Source of the DNA: Sipunculus nudus
Taxonomy: Eukaryota; Annelida; Sipuncula; Golfingiida; Sipunculidae
Assembly (NCBI GenBank): GCA_026874595.1
Contig: CM049316.1
Coordinates: 44,035,695 to 44,099,694 of the forward strand
Length of the DNA stretch: 64,000 bases
Direction: 5' to 3'
Numbering within the stretch: position 1 is the first letter of the stretch; each line of letters opens with the position of its first letter. Position numbers and translations under genes: made by a program. The notes below the pieces were generated by a model that worked only from the letters and a program-made list of their open reading frames with translations, was not told the origin of the DNA and ran no database searches. Below, in pieces: positions 1 through 13,400 of the stretch.

Positions 1-3000
1 GCTTTCAGCAACTATAAATAAAATGTACAGCTTAACAATTAGGAAACTTATCTTCAGCCCAGGATCGACAATCGAGACACACTGCATGTGGGATATATGA
101 AGCGTCAAGGATTGGAGATTTTCCACTTAATCACACACCACTGTTTTTCTCAAAGCAAATGTGGATTGCACAATGTTAGCTCTGTTTAGCGTATTGAAAT
201 TACATCGGCGACTGCGGATGGACTCGGTTCTGCTATAACGCCAAATGGCGGCCGTCCCCAGGCTTTAGGCCTTGACGTATATGTGAAACTGGAAACCTTA
301 CCTTGATAGGTATACCATATATTTCTAGTTCTTTATTGGTACACGTTCTCATATCAAACCTGTTAAACGTAGCTCAGAACTCAAATCGGACGAAGACCTG
401 TAAGCCCGCATGACTGGTTAATGGGCAAGATTTAAGGCAAACTTAACAACTTGTGTTAAAGCTGCAATTGTCACTATGTTAAAAAGCAACATAACAGCAA
501 TAGTTTGATGAGGATCGTCCTGGCATTTTTCTGTGGTCTTTGACTACCTCGTGTTTCCTTATATTTTTTCTCCTCCCCACCACTTAAAATAATTTAGTTG
601 GCATTGTACGTGTTGTGAGTGTCAATCAAATCGACTGACTCTTTCTTTTTCTTCTTATGTTTCACACCTTGTGTTTATTGACTCGAGTCGTGCTAAAACG
701 TAACGCAAAACCTCTACATTGTGTGCTTTATGAAATGCACTCAGTTGCGAGTGGTAAAAACCTAGGTGACTTGTAATTATTTCTCCAAGAACTCCCATTA
801 CATGTTCGCTCATCATTTGGAAGGACCGTTGTCATTTTCAGAAGACGTCATTGTTTTGAATTCACTGAACATTTTAAACATGAAAAAAAAAATCTAACTA
901 ACTGAGATATGAAAATATTAATGAAAAGTTATTATGCATTTACAGAATAATTTCAATTTAAAATAAAAAAGAAATATTCTGAATAATTTTGATATGAAAA
1001 TCAAACTCAGAAATTATAATGAGTTAACAGAATGATTTAAATATAAGGGAAATGGATATATTTTTTTCATACGATACACCTTTATAAAGGAAGAATTAAC
1101 TACTCCACGATTCAAGAGGTTATAATATATTTTGTCGAGTTTCGTGCGGAATAATTTATACTTGTCAATGTTCTATGGAAAAAATACACATTTAAAAAAG
1201 ATGAGAAACATTAAATGTACTAATTCTAAAGCATTATTTACCACAACACTGTAAAGTGTCTTTCTGATCACTGTCGGTATTCTTTGTTCCAGGAATATAT
1301 ATTCATTGTGTACAGGGTGGATAAGAAAATTAGACAGAAACATAAAAGGCGCATAAAAAGAAAACTATGATGCATGTAATACTGGAGCAGACATGAAGGT
1401 CCGTAATGTTATAGATGAGATCCTATACATATATACATAGGTCCTCCTTTCAAAGAAACCAAATTGTTCTAATGTACCGGTATATTAAGTTAGATGAGAA
1501 AATCAATTTGGAAACAGCACAGGATGACAAGTACTGCGTTATTTGTGAGTTTTTCGTTAGAAATAAACCCATCGGGACCAAATGAAGTGGGTTTATTACA
1601 CATGTTTGTAGCTGCGCCTGCTATCAGCCAGGGTGCCGCTGAACGGTGCAGCGCTCCCGGCCCTACGTGCCGCTGTGAAGAGGTTTCGGATTATCCCCGT
1701 ATAAGACCATCGGCGAGTAATCTGAAATCGATATCAGTTTTCCTTCATGTTTATTTCTTTTTCTTATCATTTCTTCCTTCTCGATTTCCCAAATAAGTTG
1801 AATCTTTGTATACCATAAGTTTGCATAACATGTGCCATGCGCTTTGAAGACGTGTACGAGTTAACAGAAATATAATTTAGAATATAAATAACATTTTGTG
1901 ACAATTTAATTTCACTTTATAGATTGATTCCAGCTTTTAAATCTCTTTTCTTTCTCATGGTTTTATTTAAATAATATATCAAGGATTTATCATTTGGTTA
2001 AATCAGCGAGGCGGTAATCTGAACACAGCCCTTCGCCAGATGTCGTTTCTACCCGAAATGTGTTCCTTGTGGGCAATGTGGGACGGCCGGGACTACTTGT
2101 CTCAATGATCAAACTTCAGTATAAAAAAATATTAAATTTCAAGGAAACATGTTCTGTTTATATTTCACATGCGTATGCTTACAAAATATTACTTATTCTG
2201 CGAAGTCCTTACCACAAAAAATCCATATTTATATACTATGTAATTTGCTCATGTCTATGTAATTTGCCTTGAATCAACTCAAGTACAACATATTTGAACG
2301 GGCTACATTACCCTCTTCACTACACTTTTAACTACGCCGCTATGGTATGTAGAAGCCGCGGTGCATTGTGGGGTCAGATTGTGACGCCCAAACACCCGAA
2401 ACAGTAGAGTCGCACTTTTGTGAGTCCAAGTTTGGCCAGTGTGATCTGAACAGTACCGGGGTAACCTGAGGTACCTACAGCGCTAATCGATCCCAGATTA
2501 ACCCGCCATGATGGAAACCTGAAAACATACTATGCTATCAGGGTGGTTACATGACTGCGGGCATCCGCATCACTAGCTTCCTCCTATTGTTATCATTTCG
2601 AGGTAACAAGAGAGATCGGGGTGCCCCTATGACGAGAACGACACAGTCGTTATTATACCACATACAAGATGAAAACTATTTACTGAGTCTAATTGCAAAT
2701 GTATAGTAGTAATAGAAAACAAATTATTGCTGAAAATTGACCATACTTATAGCATAAGTTGATCTGAAACACAAGCTGTTAATTTCAAAGAGACAGCAGA
2801 TATATGGTAAGTGTATACCTGTTCTCTATAATATCATACAGATCGACTTTAGAACCACAGGGCGAATGTTTGAGAAGGTAGCGATATAAATAAGCTATAT
2901 ACCTATGTTAAGTTATAATATTAAGATGCGATAGACTGAGAAACCATGGCACGATCCACCGTGTGGTCTGTGGAAATTTCATGTGGCACGTTTTACATTC

Positions 3001-6000
3001 TCGCTAATAAACCGAGCTTCAACGTCAAAACCGTGGCATTGCTTTTAAGAACAATGTTGTCACCTGGTAACATTTACCATTTTCCTTGGAACTTTTGGTT
3101 CCTACAACTTAGAGAAACGTCCCAGGGACCACATTCGCGAACCGGCTGCCTCCACCACCTCTGGGCCAAACGTGGGGCGCCATTTATAATGGGTGAAAAA
3201 GACACTTCACCGGTCGATCTGTGGGACTGGTCCTGTGGCACTAGCCCTACCTAGGCTTTAGTATTTAAGTTTGCCACTAAACTGTCTAAAATATACGTGA
3301 TTCCATGTACCGATAGACGTAACTCAGTGTCAGCTCTTATCACTAATGAAATGGTCGGCTAGGGAGCCGTAATTTAGTTAATGTGCCAGGAATCGGTAGT
3401 ACTGTTCTAACCGTTGAGACAAGGCAAGGGTAAGTTTGATGGCTCTGATAGTTCGAGGAATTAAGTTTCAACCATTGCATCGACTGGGCCAGTCTACGGT
3501 GGCACAAGAGCCCCACGTTCGACTACCTTTGCCAACACAGCAAACTTCACTGGTAACACGGGTATTATGTGTTTATGTGCACCGTTACACACGTTATCAC
3601 AAATAAATAAAAGAGTATATCTGCACCGTCACAGTTAGCATGGGTTGGGATACAGACACTCCTGTTCAATGAATGTATCTCTATAATGTTTGATAAATCT
3701 GATATTGCTAGAAAGAAAATCTGGGCAATATGGAAAATATGAAAAGAATGAAATGGTTGTGTGCCTTAAAATTAATTAGCTGCATTATCTAAACCATCTT
3801 TGACAAATTGAGCAGATTTTTCGTAATACTACTAGATTCTGTTCCGGCCAAGAGAGCTTTATATGAATGATGACCTGACAATTATGATTTCAGAAAACTC
3901 GGTTCATCCGCTGATTTATAAGGACTACGCCTAGGTTCGATGGCCTTTTATCATTTATAAAAGACGGGGAAATTAGCTTATGACGAATTAAAACACCACT
4001 CATTTTAGCATTATTAATCTTGGACTCTATACAATGTTAATGAAATCTAACTCAAATAATTTATCATTCCAAAGGACTTCAGGGATATTAATTATATATG
4101 CCCTTGTGGAAAATTGTATTACACCTAAGTCAGTGCGTAATATATAGCAGCTCACAAAATGATTTAATTGCCATAAGAAGCCAGCACAGGAGGCCTTATG
4201 AATGAACAATTGGCAATTGGACCAACAAAAAAAAATAATTGAATATCTAGAAATATGTATTCTAACGAAAGCAGGCCTCCACCATGTGGGGAGTTCTTAA
4301 TGTGGGGTACTCCGCAATCCGTGTTTTCATTCAAGTATTGGCCCAATTTCCCAGGTTTACTGTTACATCCCCCCCCCCCCCCGCCCAACAAGTGTATATT
4401 TGCATTGATTTATTCGGGCCATTTCCCAATGGTAAATCAGGCATATTTCACCGCACATCTTTCTTGGATCCGGATCATGAGCCAGACTTACACCAAATTC
4501 AATAATTCTTCATTGGCCCCTCCCGAGGTGCCCTGAAAATTCCATGGGATTCCGTTTATTTTAGCGTGAGTTTTGTTGTGAACAAACACACAAACAAACA
4601 CACAACTGAACGGGGATGAATACGTTTCCTCCCGGCAGAGACAACAAATCATAAAACACTTCTCTTATGAAACAGCTCACGGAATAAAACCCACCAACAT
4701 TCCTCAAATAAAATGGGGGATTATGCTTTGGGCGTGAGGTGTTGGTATTTTAATGAGCGTACACGGGAATTTAATACAGAGAAAACAAACATCCACCTTT
4801 GCCGCTACTTTGAAACAGTGACTGAATAAACCTTTTTAGACGTGTGTGAAACACTTTAAATAGAATTGTCTGAATTGTTTTCGCTTATCGTTTTCCATAG
4901 GTGAATGTATACACATGAAAAGGTACACCGACAATGTCTTGAAAATGTGTATGAATTTCAAGAGATGAATTGCTTCATTTTTTATTAATTAAGAAAAAAC
5001 ATCGGATGCTTGGTACGTATCTTATTATTCCAGGAAATTGTATATTCTGTTATCATCCAGTAATGAAAAAACACTTTATGTAACCGTGTATAAAGAGTGG
5101 ACATGTCAATTTGCCTTTGTATACGCCTATGATTAGACTGTCGAAATTCGATCGATGTAACAAAACACATTATATAAAATGACTGAGCGTATTTAAAAAA
5201 AAAATATTTTTCCCGATAACTTAACGTGAAACGGGATGGGCGAACCGGATTATATGCATGAATAAATGAATTATAAGAAATTAAACTGAGTTCGTATTTT
5301 AAAATTGTTCATATCAGTTTACAAAATAGGAAAAAATACAATGCTTGGAAGAAAAAAAAGAAAGACTATACATATGACTGATGCAACTGAAGTATAACTA
5401 TCTGATGAAAAAAAAACTTTCTTTGTATTTGATACAAGAAAATGCTGCAACCTTTAGCTGAAGTCAAGATATGAAATAGGCGATTGACATCAGTTGCACT
5501 ATATCTTGAACACCCACTCGACATTCATGTAATTGGCATCAGCTTGAAAAATTGCTCATATGGAACAACAATCAGAAAATTATACACTGTCCTGGCGGGT
5601 TTTCTGAATAGGCGACCATTACATCTAGGGGTTTCATCTTAAAACAGCCGTATCTACAAGATATAAAGGGTCAGTCATAAACCTAATGGAAGTCTGTCTG
5701 GAAAACACAAGCAGATAAGTTAAAGTCATTGTGTTTGGCAGAAATTACATTAATATAATAATGTAAAGATTACAATAAAGATAAAAGATTCACATGGTAC
5801 ACATGTTCGCTTAAAACAAATAGGTTATCATAAAAGGGTTCAATGGAGAAATTAAGTTTCACAAAATGAAAAATCTCGGAAAGGTTTCAGTATTAACAAC
5901 ATAGTACATGGAATGTTATAAAGTTTTATATAATCAAAGTGTGTGAACTTTTGAAGTAAATTATAATATAATTTTTTTATGTATGATAACTTATTAATGA

Positions 6001-7602
6001 TAATCACTAGTGACTCTGACTAAAAACAAATCGATTACAATTGTCTTTGACAGAAATAGAAATTTTGATAATTATTGATTGATTGGATTTGTATTCTTTC
6101 TCAGTTTGTGACGCACAGAAAGGTTGCAACAAACGTGAATAGAATATTTAAGGGCCTACTGAAGAGAGTTGCAACATATAGCCTCGTTTTGACTTCATCA
6201 AAGCAAGACAAAACGTCTTCTGACAATGTTATATTAACTATGTTCATTTATTGTTGAACTATGTTCATTAATTGCTGAACCATATAAATTAATATCTTAT
6301 GTCACGATAGCTATCCCTATCAATCATTGCAGGAAAACTGTAATAGAAAAACCCGCTACCCGAACCTCCTTGATGGAAACATCCTTCTACAAAAGTGACG
6401 TTCATTAAAGTATACAAATGTTTTAAAATATATATAGAACCAGTTTACATTTAGCTTTTTAATGGCCCTGAAGGGATTTTTAGTGTAATGTAGTGTTTAT
6501 TATATTCAAACGCACTGACAGATAACATAATCTCAAGTCGAAGGATTTGGTGTTTTTAAGGCAATATAGGACTAGAAAATAACCCGTTCTTACTAAGTTT
6601 AAAAGTTTCGGATATATAGCCCCTTCGCAAAATAATGAAAATAAATCATAAGGATTTATAGGAAAATATGGGCACAGGCGCCCTTCGGACACACTTGGCA
6701 TCGTTTATATATCTAAATTAGCCAATTATATCTGACATGAAAACTATATATAATCATAATACAAAAAATATTAGTTATGCTATATGCTTAATAACACACC
6801 AACACGCCAGACAGAAGCAGGCACATATATAAACGTATTGATTTGTATTGATTATATAAAATTTAACTAGTAGATCACAAAGCATTTCGTCTAAAATCGC
6901 TTGGTGTTCAATGTATACTTTAGGATTAATGTGGATATTCTATCTCTTATGGCATTAGTTATAAAGTTATTACCATAAAATAGTGAGTTTAATAATTCGT
7001 TTCTTAAAGTTTTGTTTCGTCGTCCAGAGTCATAATTTAAAACAGCCTTGGAATTTTTTTTCAGTGAGTATCCTTTTTATTACGTTGTATCAGGTTGCTT
7101 TACGCATTCTACACCCGCTGAAGTCGCCAGGCAGCGTGTCAGTTAACTTTACATTAACCTGACAAACAAAGGATCTGTGGGCGAGGTAAAATATATATAG
7201 TTTTACAGCACGCAGGACAGAACACCAGTGCCCGACACACGGTTATGTCGTGGCGTTTTGAATAACTCCGCTGAACATGCCACCTTCCGTCTCGTAAGCC
7301 AAAATGCATGACAGGCATGGCAAACTGGGAGCACGTCAAAACCCAAAAACAACCATCAAAAGGCTGTATGTATATCCTGGTATTCTCTTTCTTGTTTAAA
7401 CATCAAATCAAGGTATAATTATTAACTATCGTGGACAACATGTCATTCGGCGAAATCTCCAGTTATTGTAAATGATAAATTTCTCAAATTGTTATTGACA
7501 TTCATCTGACCTAAGTGTTCATGGAGATGTTTCTAAATCTATTCGAGATATATTTTCAACTGTTTTTGACATCACTCAATAACACTCTTAGAGGTATATT
7601 TG
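1..7602. other. non-coding stretch, likely intronic or intergenic
   Basis: I see no gene here. Open frames are short (about 100 codons or fewer), lack recognisable domains and contain no clear exon with splice borders. Local features are a C-run at 4,369-4,382 and scattered A/T runs. If the receptor gene at 20.7 kb has its second coding exon beyond the left edge, this stretch is intron on the minus strand; that is inference. Confidence 0.6.
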
Positions 7603-7608
7603 TCAAAC

Positions 7609-7898
7609 CTTTGCTAACTTGGATATAACATGACTTCTTAGACTCTTGGAAATTTCATTTACGGTATCCATAAATTTAGTAAAGATGTTCCCGATAGTTA
7701 CAGCAGATTCGTACAGTAGCGTAAGGCCACTTAACCGGGCATGGACAAACCTTGGAATTCGTGACACCCTGAAAGCATTGCATCTAAGGTCACTGTCGTC
7801 AGACTTAACAGGATGTTCTGACTCTGTGACATAACAAAGCCATTCTAACATATCCTCCTGCTGACAAAGAGCACGTTTGAACAACGTGTCATCAAACC
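7609..7898 (-). CDS. candidate internal exon, unidentified protein
   Basis: On the minus strand a pyrimidine-rich acceptor (TAAATTTTTCAG) precedes an open stretch of 290 bases that ends at a possible donor (CAAAG followed by GTTTGA). The translation begins near GFDDTLFKRALCQQEDMLEW and has a soluble, mixed-charge composition with acidic patches (for example SDDSD), unlike the surrounding random-looking frames. It starts in phase 1 and, if not spliced, reaches a TGA two codons past the donor. I do not recognise the family. The donor is weak (GTTTGA rather than GTRAGT) and no partner exon was found nearby. It could be an exon of a gene nested in or next to the receptor locus, an old transposon fragment, or chance. 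Confidence 0.25.
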
Positions 7899-8655
7899 CT
7901 GAAAAATTTACAAATCGTGACAACTTGGAAGTTTCGTATCACACGGGCATTATTGTGTGAGAACTTGCACAATGTTGTGATTATGATACCACAGTGCTAT
8001 CCAAACATATGTCTCTGTCAGAATAGACCATGTATTAATAATGGGTCGCCCCTTCATGGAATAAATCAACTACCCTTTCAGCACAATTGGAAGCTTCCCG
8101 TAAATTCGAATTATTCTGTTTCCTGTCGTGACTGGTGCTGTCTAAAGGACTTAACCCAATAATTTTTTCCATTTTCAACAGCCGTAACTGGACGTAGACA
8201 GGATCTTGGGAGGCGATATATGGCTTAATGTGGCTTAATATGGCTTAATAGATGGACCGCATGATGGATTATAATAGAGCACTGTTAAATCAAAGCTGAT
8301 ATCCCAACCGCAGGTTATTCATTTCGATATATACGTGGAAATGGCAGATCTGAGATCAAACGCGTGACATTTTAGCGTTAGCTCAAGTCAATTTAAATTT
8401 GTAAAAGTAACTTAAGCGGTATGAAATAAGAATGTAAAGGTGTTAATCTTTTTCTTATCTCCGTTATATCTTAATCCCAGTTAAATTATCTTTAAAAATT
8501 AAATTTAAAACGTCAAAATGAATAATACACATATAGGAATGACTGCCTCGGTAACTTAATAAAAAATCTAGCAAACGGGTAACTTAATATCTAAGAAAGG
8601 TATTTTTCAAGATAAATTGGTGAACTTTTCAAAAGGAATATTTCACAGCAGGTAA

Positions 8656-8658
<3 letters not shown>

Positions 8659-8750
<92 letters not shown>
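8659..8750. repeat. (TA)n microsatellite, two blocks
   Basis: Two pure TA tracts are separated by the interruption GGTT, and the same ATATGGTT sequence closes the second block. This looks like a duplication of a TA tract together with its border. It lies about 60 bases beyond the tail end of the minus-strand SINE that follows. Confidence 0.95.
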
Positions 8751-8752
<2 letters not shown>

Positions 8753-8809
8753 TTGATCAAGGAATATCTCATATTAAGCTTCTGGACTGACTTTTTTTAT
8801 AATTTTTTT

Positions 8810-9178
8810 GGTGGAGGTACACCGCCTCCATTTTTGTGCTCTCTTATCTAATTCTTAATCTAAGTATATACATATGCAGAGATCCATTTCGTTTTGGGTC
8901 TACGTGGCAGGGCGGTAGTACTTGCTTCCTATCATTTTGTGTCCTGGTGTTACCCAGACCCGTTGTTTATCGCACCTGCGGGTCCTGGGTGTGTAATCAT
9001 CCCCATTGCTGGATCATAACACCGAGGAACTCCCCCCCTCCCCCCCTTTCAATTAAGCCTGCAGAGTGCACACCCTGGGTGGGGATCAACCGTGAAAATC
9101 TCACCGCCTCGGCAGGAGTGGAACTCACGACTTCCCGGCGTTAATTCTTGTGCTCTACCCTTGAGCCACAGAAGCCGG
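8810..9178 (-). mobile_element. tRNA-derived SINE, family A copy 1
   Basis: Read on the minus strand the element starts with a tRNA-like head: CCGGCTTCTGTGGCTCAAGG holds an A-box-like TGGCTCAAGGG, followed by a decayed B box (GAGTTCCACTCC, consensus GGTTCGANTCC). A body of about 280 bases follows and ends near GTACCTCCAC. The full length aligns by eye with 25,755-26,136 (family A copy 2), sharing the blocks CCGGGAG, TTTTCACGG, ACCCAGG and GGAGG. The promoter is too damaged to expect transcription. The family assignment rests on internal box motifs and on having two copies, not on a database match. Confidence 0.7.
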
Positions 9179-10460
9179 TTTTCTGGATGGACTTATTAAA
9201 GTGAAGGGCGGAAACGTTCTCATCAGAAATAAAAAAAAATAATAATTACAGAGGAGTTAATAGCAAACATTTATAAAAACATTTTACGCTAGCCAATACC
9301 GCAAACAATTCAAACAATTAGATTTTAAGTTTAAGGTTCACCGGTACAATTCGCGAATTTATAAGGGATTTCATATGACGGTGACCATATGTCCTCAAAG
9401 ATGCATCCATAGACATTAGGTACAGATGCTTTGCTTAAGATTTCAAATACTTGGCTTAGTACAAACAACGCATGATTGGCGGGAAGTAGAAACATCAAAC
9501 TACAATTTTCAATCTTGGTTTAGCGTGAATCCGCTCTCTTCTTTGCAGGTACAGGTTCAATCGCGGCTATACTCTCTCCGCACAGATTCGCGCCAAGGCA
9601 CTGTCCAAATAGTAGCTTCATTTTAGGTTCCTCTCATCCAAGTATTCAACAAGCTGTATCCAAGCTTATTTCGAATTGACTAAAACCATCATTTCGTTAG
9701 TGGGATATCGTTAAGGACTAGAGCCCGAATGTTGCAAGCCGAAAGGGTATACATAAGTGCATTAACAGAATTAACGAAATGGTAAAAACTATATAAGAAG
9801 TTTCTTTGAACGATTTTTTAGGGAAGAGATTATGTGTTGCGAATTCAAGAGAAATTTTTATATTTTACATCTAAGATGCGTTGGAAGTGTCTCTGTTTGC
9901 GGCGGATGTGAATACTGAGGTTTCATCACTCTCATTAACAGGTGAAGTGTTTTGTTTATCCGCCCTCATATTCTGTCGTTTATCAGTGTATGACCCCATG
10001 CATGCAGCTCTTCTTTCAGGAGGTCCCATTTCCCGTGCTTATTGTGTTCATTAACGTATTATGCTCGGAGCAGGTGTCTTGGTGTTAGGAGCAGGACATT
10101 CCTGTATTAATGATGCAGCGCTTTCTTCTTGTACCCGCATCCTCTGGTGCCCTCGCACTGCTCAGTCTTTCATCCGTATTATATTTACCTATCATGGCAG
10201 GTATATGCCCCAGTTAGGTCTTTAATCACAGGAATCACACTCTAAGCTAGGAAACCGTTTTCATATGTAACTGTCCACTTGGAGAAGAAACTGCTCAGAG
10301 AGCTACTAACTTTAAATCACCAGCCTATTTACACTGACGGAATTAGGCCCCTATGCATTTATAATATCCCCAGGCCATTTCTAAATCAACGAGCACCTCG
10401 TTATTTCTGATGTTGCTTAACATGAAGAAGCAGGAAATTGCTGCGTCGGCACCTGTCGTG
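9179..10460. other. non-coding stretch before the minisatellite
   Basis: No gene, repeat family or regulatory site that I can support. The last 60 bases carry an ATG-led frame that runs into the tandem array, but the array itself explains that open frame. Confidence 0.6.
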
Positions 10461-13400
10461 GTGACCCGGCACGCAAACACTCACGAACTGTTCCGGTCAT
10501 TCTCTTGTCACTGTCCCGGCACGCAAACACACACGAACTGTCCCGGTCATTCTCTTGTCACTGTCCCGGAACGCAAACACACACGAACTGTCCCGGTCAT
10601 TCTCTTGTCACTGTCCCGGCACGCAAAACACACACAAACTGTCCCGGTCATTCTCTTGTCACTGTCCCGGCACGCAAACACACACGAACTGTCCCGGTCA
10701 TTCTCTTGTCACTGTCCCGGTACGCAAAACACACACAAACTGTCCCGGTCATTCTCTTGTCACTGTCCCGGCACGCAAACGCAAACGAACTGTCCCGGTC
10801 ATTCTCTTGTCACTGTCCCGGCACGCAAACGCAAACGAACTGTCCCGGTCATTCTCTTGTCACTGTCCCGGCACGCAAACACACACGAACTGTCAGTGTC
10901 ATTCTCTTGTCACTGTCCCGGCACGCAAACACACACGAACTGTCCCGGTCATTCTCTTGTCACTGTCCCGGCACGCAAACACACACGAACTGTCCCTGTC
11001 ATTACTTTGGCACTGTACCGGCACGAAAACAGGCACGAGCTTACCCGGTCATTACCTTGTCACTGTCCCGGCACGAAAACAGACACGAACTGTCCCGGTC
11101 GTTACCTTGTCACTGTCCCGGCACAAAAACAGGCACGAACTGTCCCTGTCATTACCTTGTCACTGTCCCGGCACGAAAACAGGCACGAACTGTCCCTGTC
11201 ATTACCTTGGCACTGTCCCGGCACGAAAACAGGCACGAACTGACCCGGTCATTACCTTGTCACTGTCGCGGCACGCAAACAGGCACGAACTGACCCGGTC
11301 ATTACCTTGTCACTGTCCCGGCACGAAAACAGGCACGAACTGTCCCTGTCATTACCTTGCCACTGTCCCGGCACGAAAACAGGCACGAACTGTCCCTGTC
11401 ATTACCTTGTCACTGTCCCGGCACGAAAACAGACACGAACTGTCCCGGTCGTTACCTTGTCACTGTCCCGGCACGAAAACAGGCACGAACTGTCCCTGTC
11501 ATTACCTTGTCACTGTCCCGGCACGAAAACAGGCACGAACTGTCCCTGTCATTACCTTGGCACTGTCCCGGCACGAAAACAGGCACGAACTGACCCGGTC
11601 ATTACCTTGTCACTGTCGCGGCACGCAAACAGGCACGAACTGACCCGGTCATTACCTTGTCACTGTCCCGGCACGAAAACAGGCACGAACTGTCCCTGTC
11701 ATTACCTTGCCACTGTCCCGGCACGAAAACAGGCACGAACTGTCCCTGTCATTACCTTGACACTGTCCCGGCACGAACTGTCCCTGTCATTACCTTGTCA
11801 CTGTCCCGGCACGAAAACAGGCACGAACTGTCCCTGTCATTACCTTGGCACTGTCCCGGCACGAAAACAGGCACGAACTGTCCCTGTCATTACCTTGGCA
11901 CTGTCCCGGCACGAAAACAGGCACGAACTGACCCGGTCATTACCTTGTCACTGTTCCGGCACGCAAACAGGCACGAACTGTCCCTGTCATTACCTTGTCA
12001 CTGTCCCGGCACGAAAACAGGCACGAACTGTCCCTGTCATTACCTTGTCACTGTCCCGGCAAGAAAACAGGCACGAACTGTCCCTGTCATTACCTTTTCT
12101 CTTTCCCGGCACGAAAACAGGCACGAACTGTCCCTGTCATTACCTTGTCACTGTCCCGGCACGAAAACAGGCACGAACTGTCCCTGTCATTACCTTGTCA
12201 CTGTCCCGGCACGAAAACAGGCACGAACTGTCCCTGTCATTACCTTGTCACTGTCCCGGCACGAAAACAGGCACGAACTGTTCCTGTCATTACCTTGTCA
12301 CTTTCCCGGCACGAAAACAGGCACGAACTGACCCGGTCATTACCTTGTCACTGTCCCGGCACGAAAACAGGCACGAACTGTCCCTGTCATTACCTTGTCA
12401 CTGTCCCGGCACGAAAACAGGCACGAACTGTCCCTGTCATTACCTTGTCACTGTCCCGGCACGCAAACAGGCACGAACTGTCCCGGTCATTCTCTTGTCA
12501 CTGTCTCGGCTCGCAGACAGGCACGAACTGTCCTGGTCATTCTCTTGTCACTGTCCCGGCACGCAAACAGTCACAGACTCATTTGGTCATTACCTTTTAA
12601 CTGTCCCGGCACGCAAACAGGCACGAACTGTCAGTGTCATTCTCTTGTCACTATCCCGGCATGCAAACAGGCACGAACTGACCCGGTCATAACCTTGGCA
12701 CTGTCCCGGCACACAAACAGGCACGAACTGTCAGTGTCATTCTCTTGGCACTGTCCGGGCACGCAAACAAGCACAGACTGTCATGGTCATTACCTTTTCA
12801 CTGACCCGGCTCGCAAACAGTCACAGACTCATTTGGTCATTACCTTGTCACTGTCCCGGCACGCATACAGGCACGAACTGTCAGTCTCATTCTCTTGTCA
12901 CTGTCCTGGCACGAAAACAGGCACGAACTGTCCCTGTCATTACCTTAGCACTGTCCCGGCACGCAAACAGGCACGAACTGTCAGTGTCATTCTCTTGTCA
13001 CTGTCCCGGTACGCAAGCAAGCACGAACTGTCCCAGTCATTCCCTTGGCACTGTCCGGGCACGTAAACAAGCACAGACTGTCATGGTCATTACCTTTTCA
13101 CTGACCCGGCTCGCAAACAGTCACAGACTCATTTGGTCATTACCTTGTCACTGTCCCGGCACGCAAACAGGCACGAACTGTCCCGGTCATTCTCATGTCA
13201 CTGTTCCGGCACGCAAACAGGCACGAACTGTCTTGGTCATTCTCTTGTCACTGTCCCGGCACGCAAACAGGCACGAACTGTCCCGGTCATTCTCTTGTCA
13301 CTGTCCCGGCACGCAAACAGGCACGAACTGTCCCGGTCATTCTCATGTCACTGTCTCGGCTCGCAGACAGGCACGAACTGTCCCAGTCATTCCCTTGGCA

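Noticed and set aside
2946-3254. 102-codon plus-strand frame
   Set aside because: No domain, no splice context, and length within chance for this amount of sequence.
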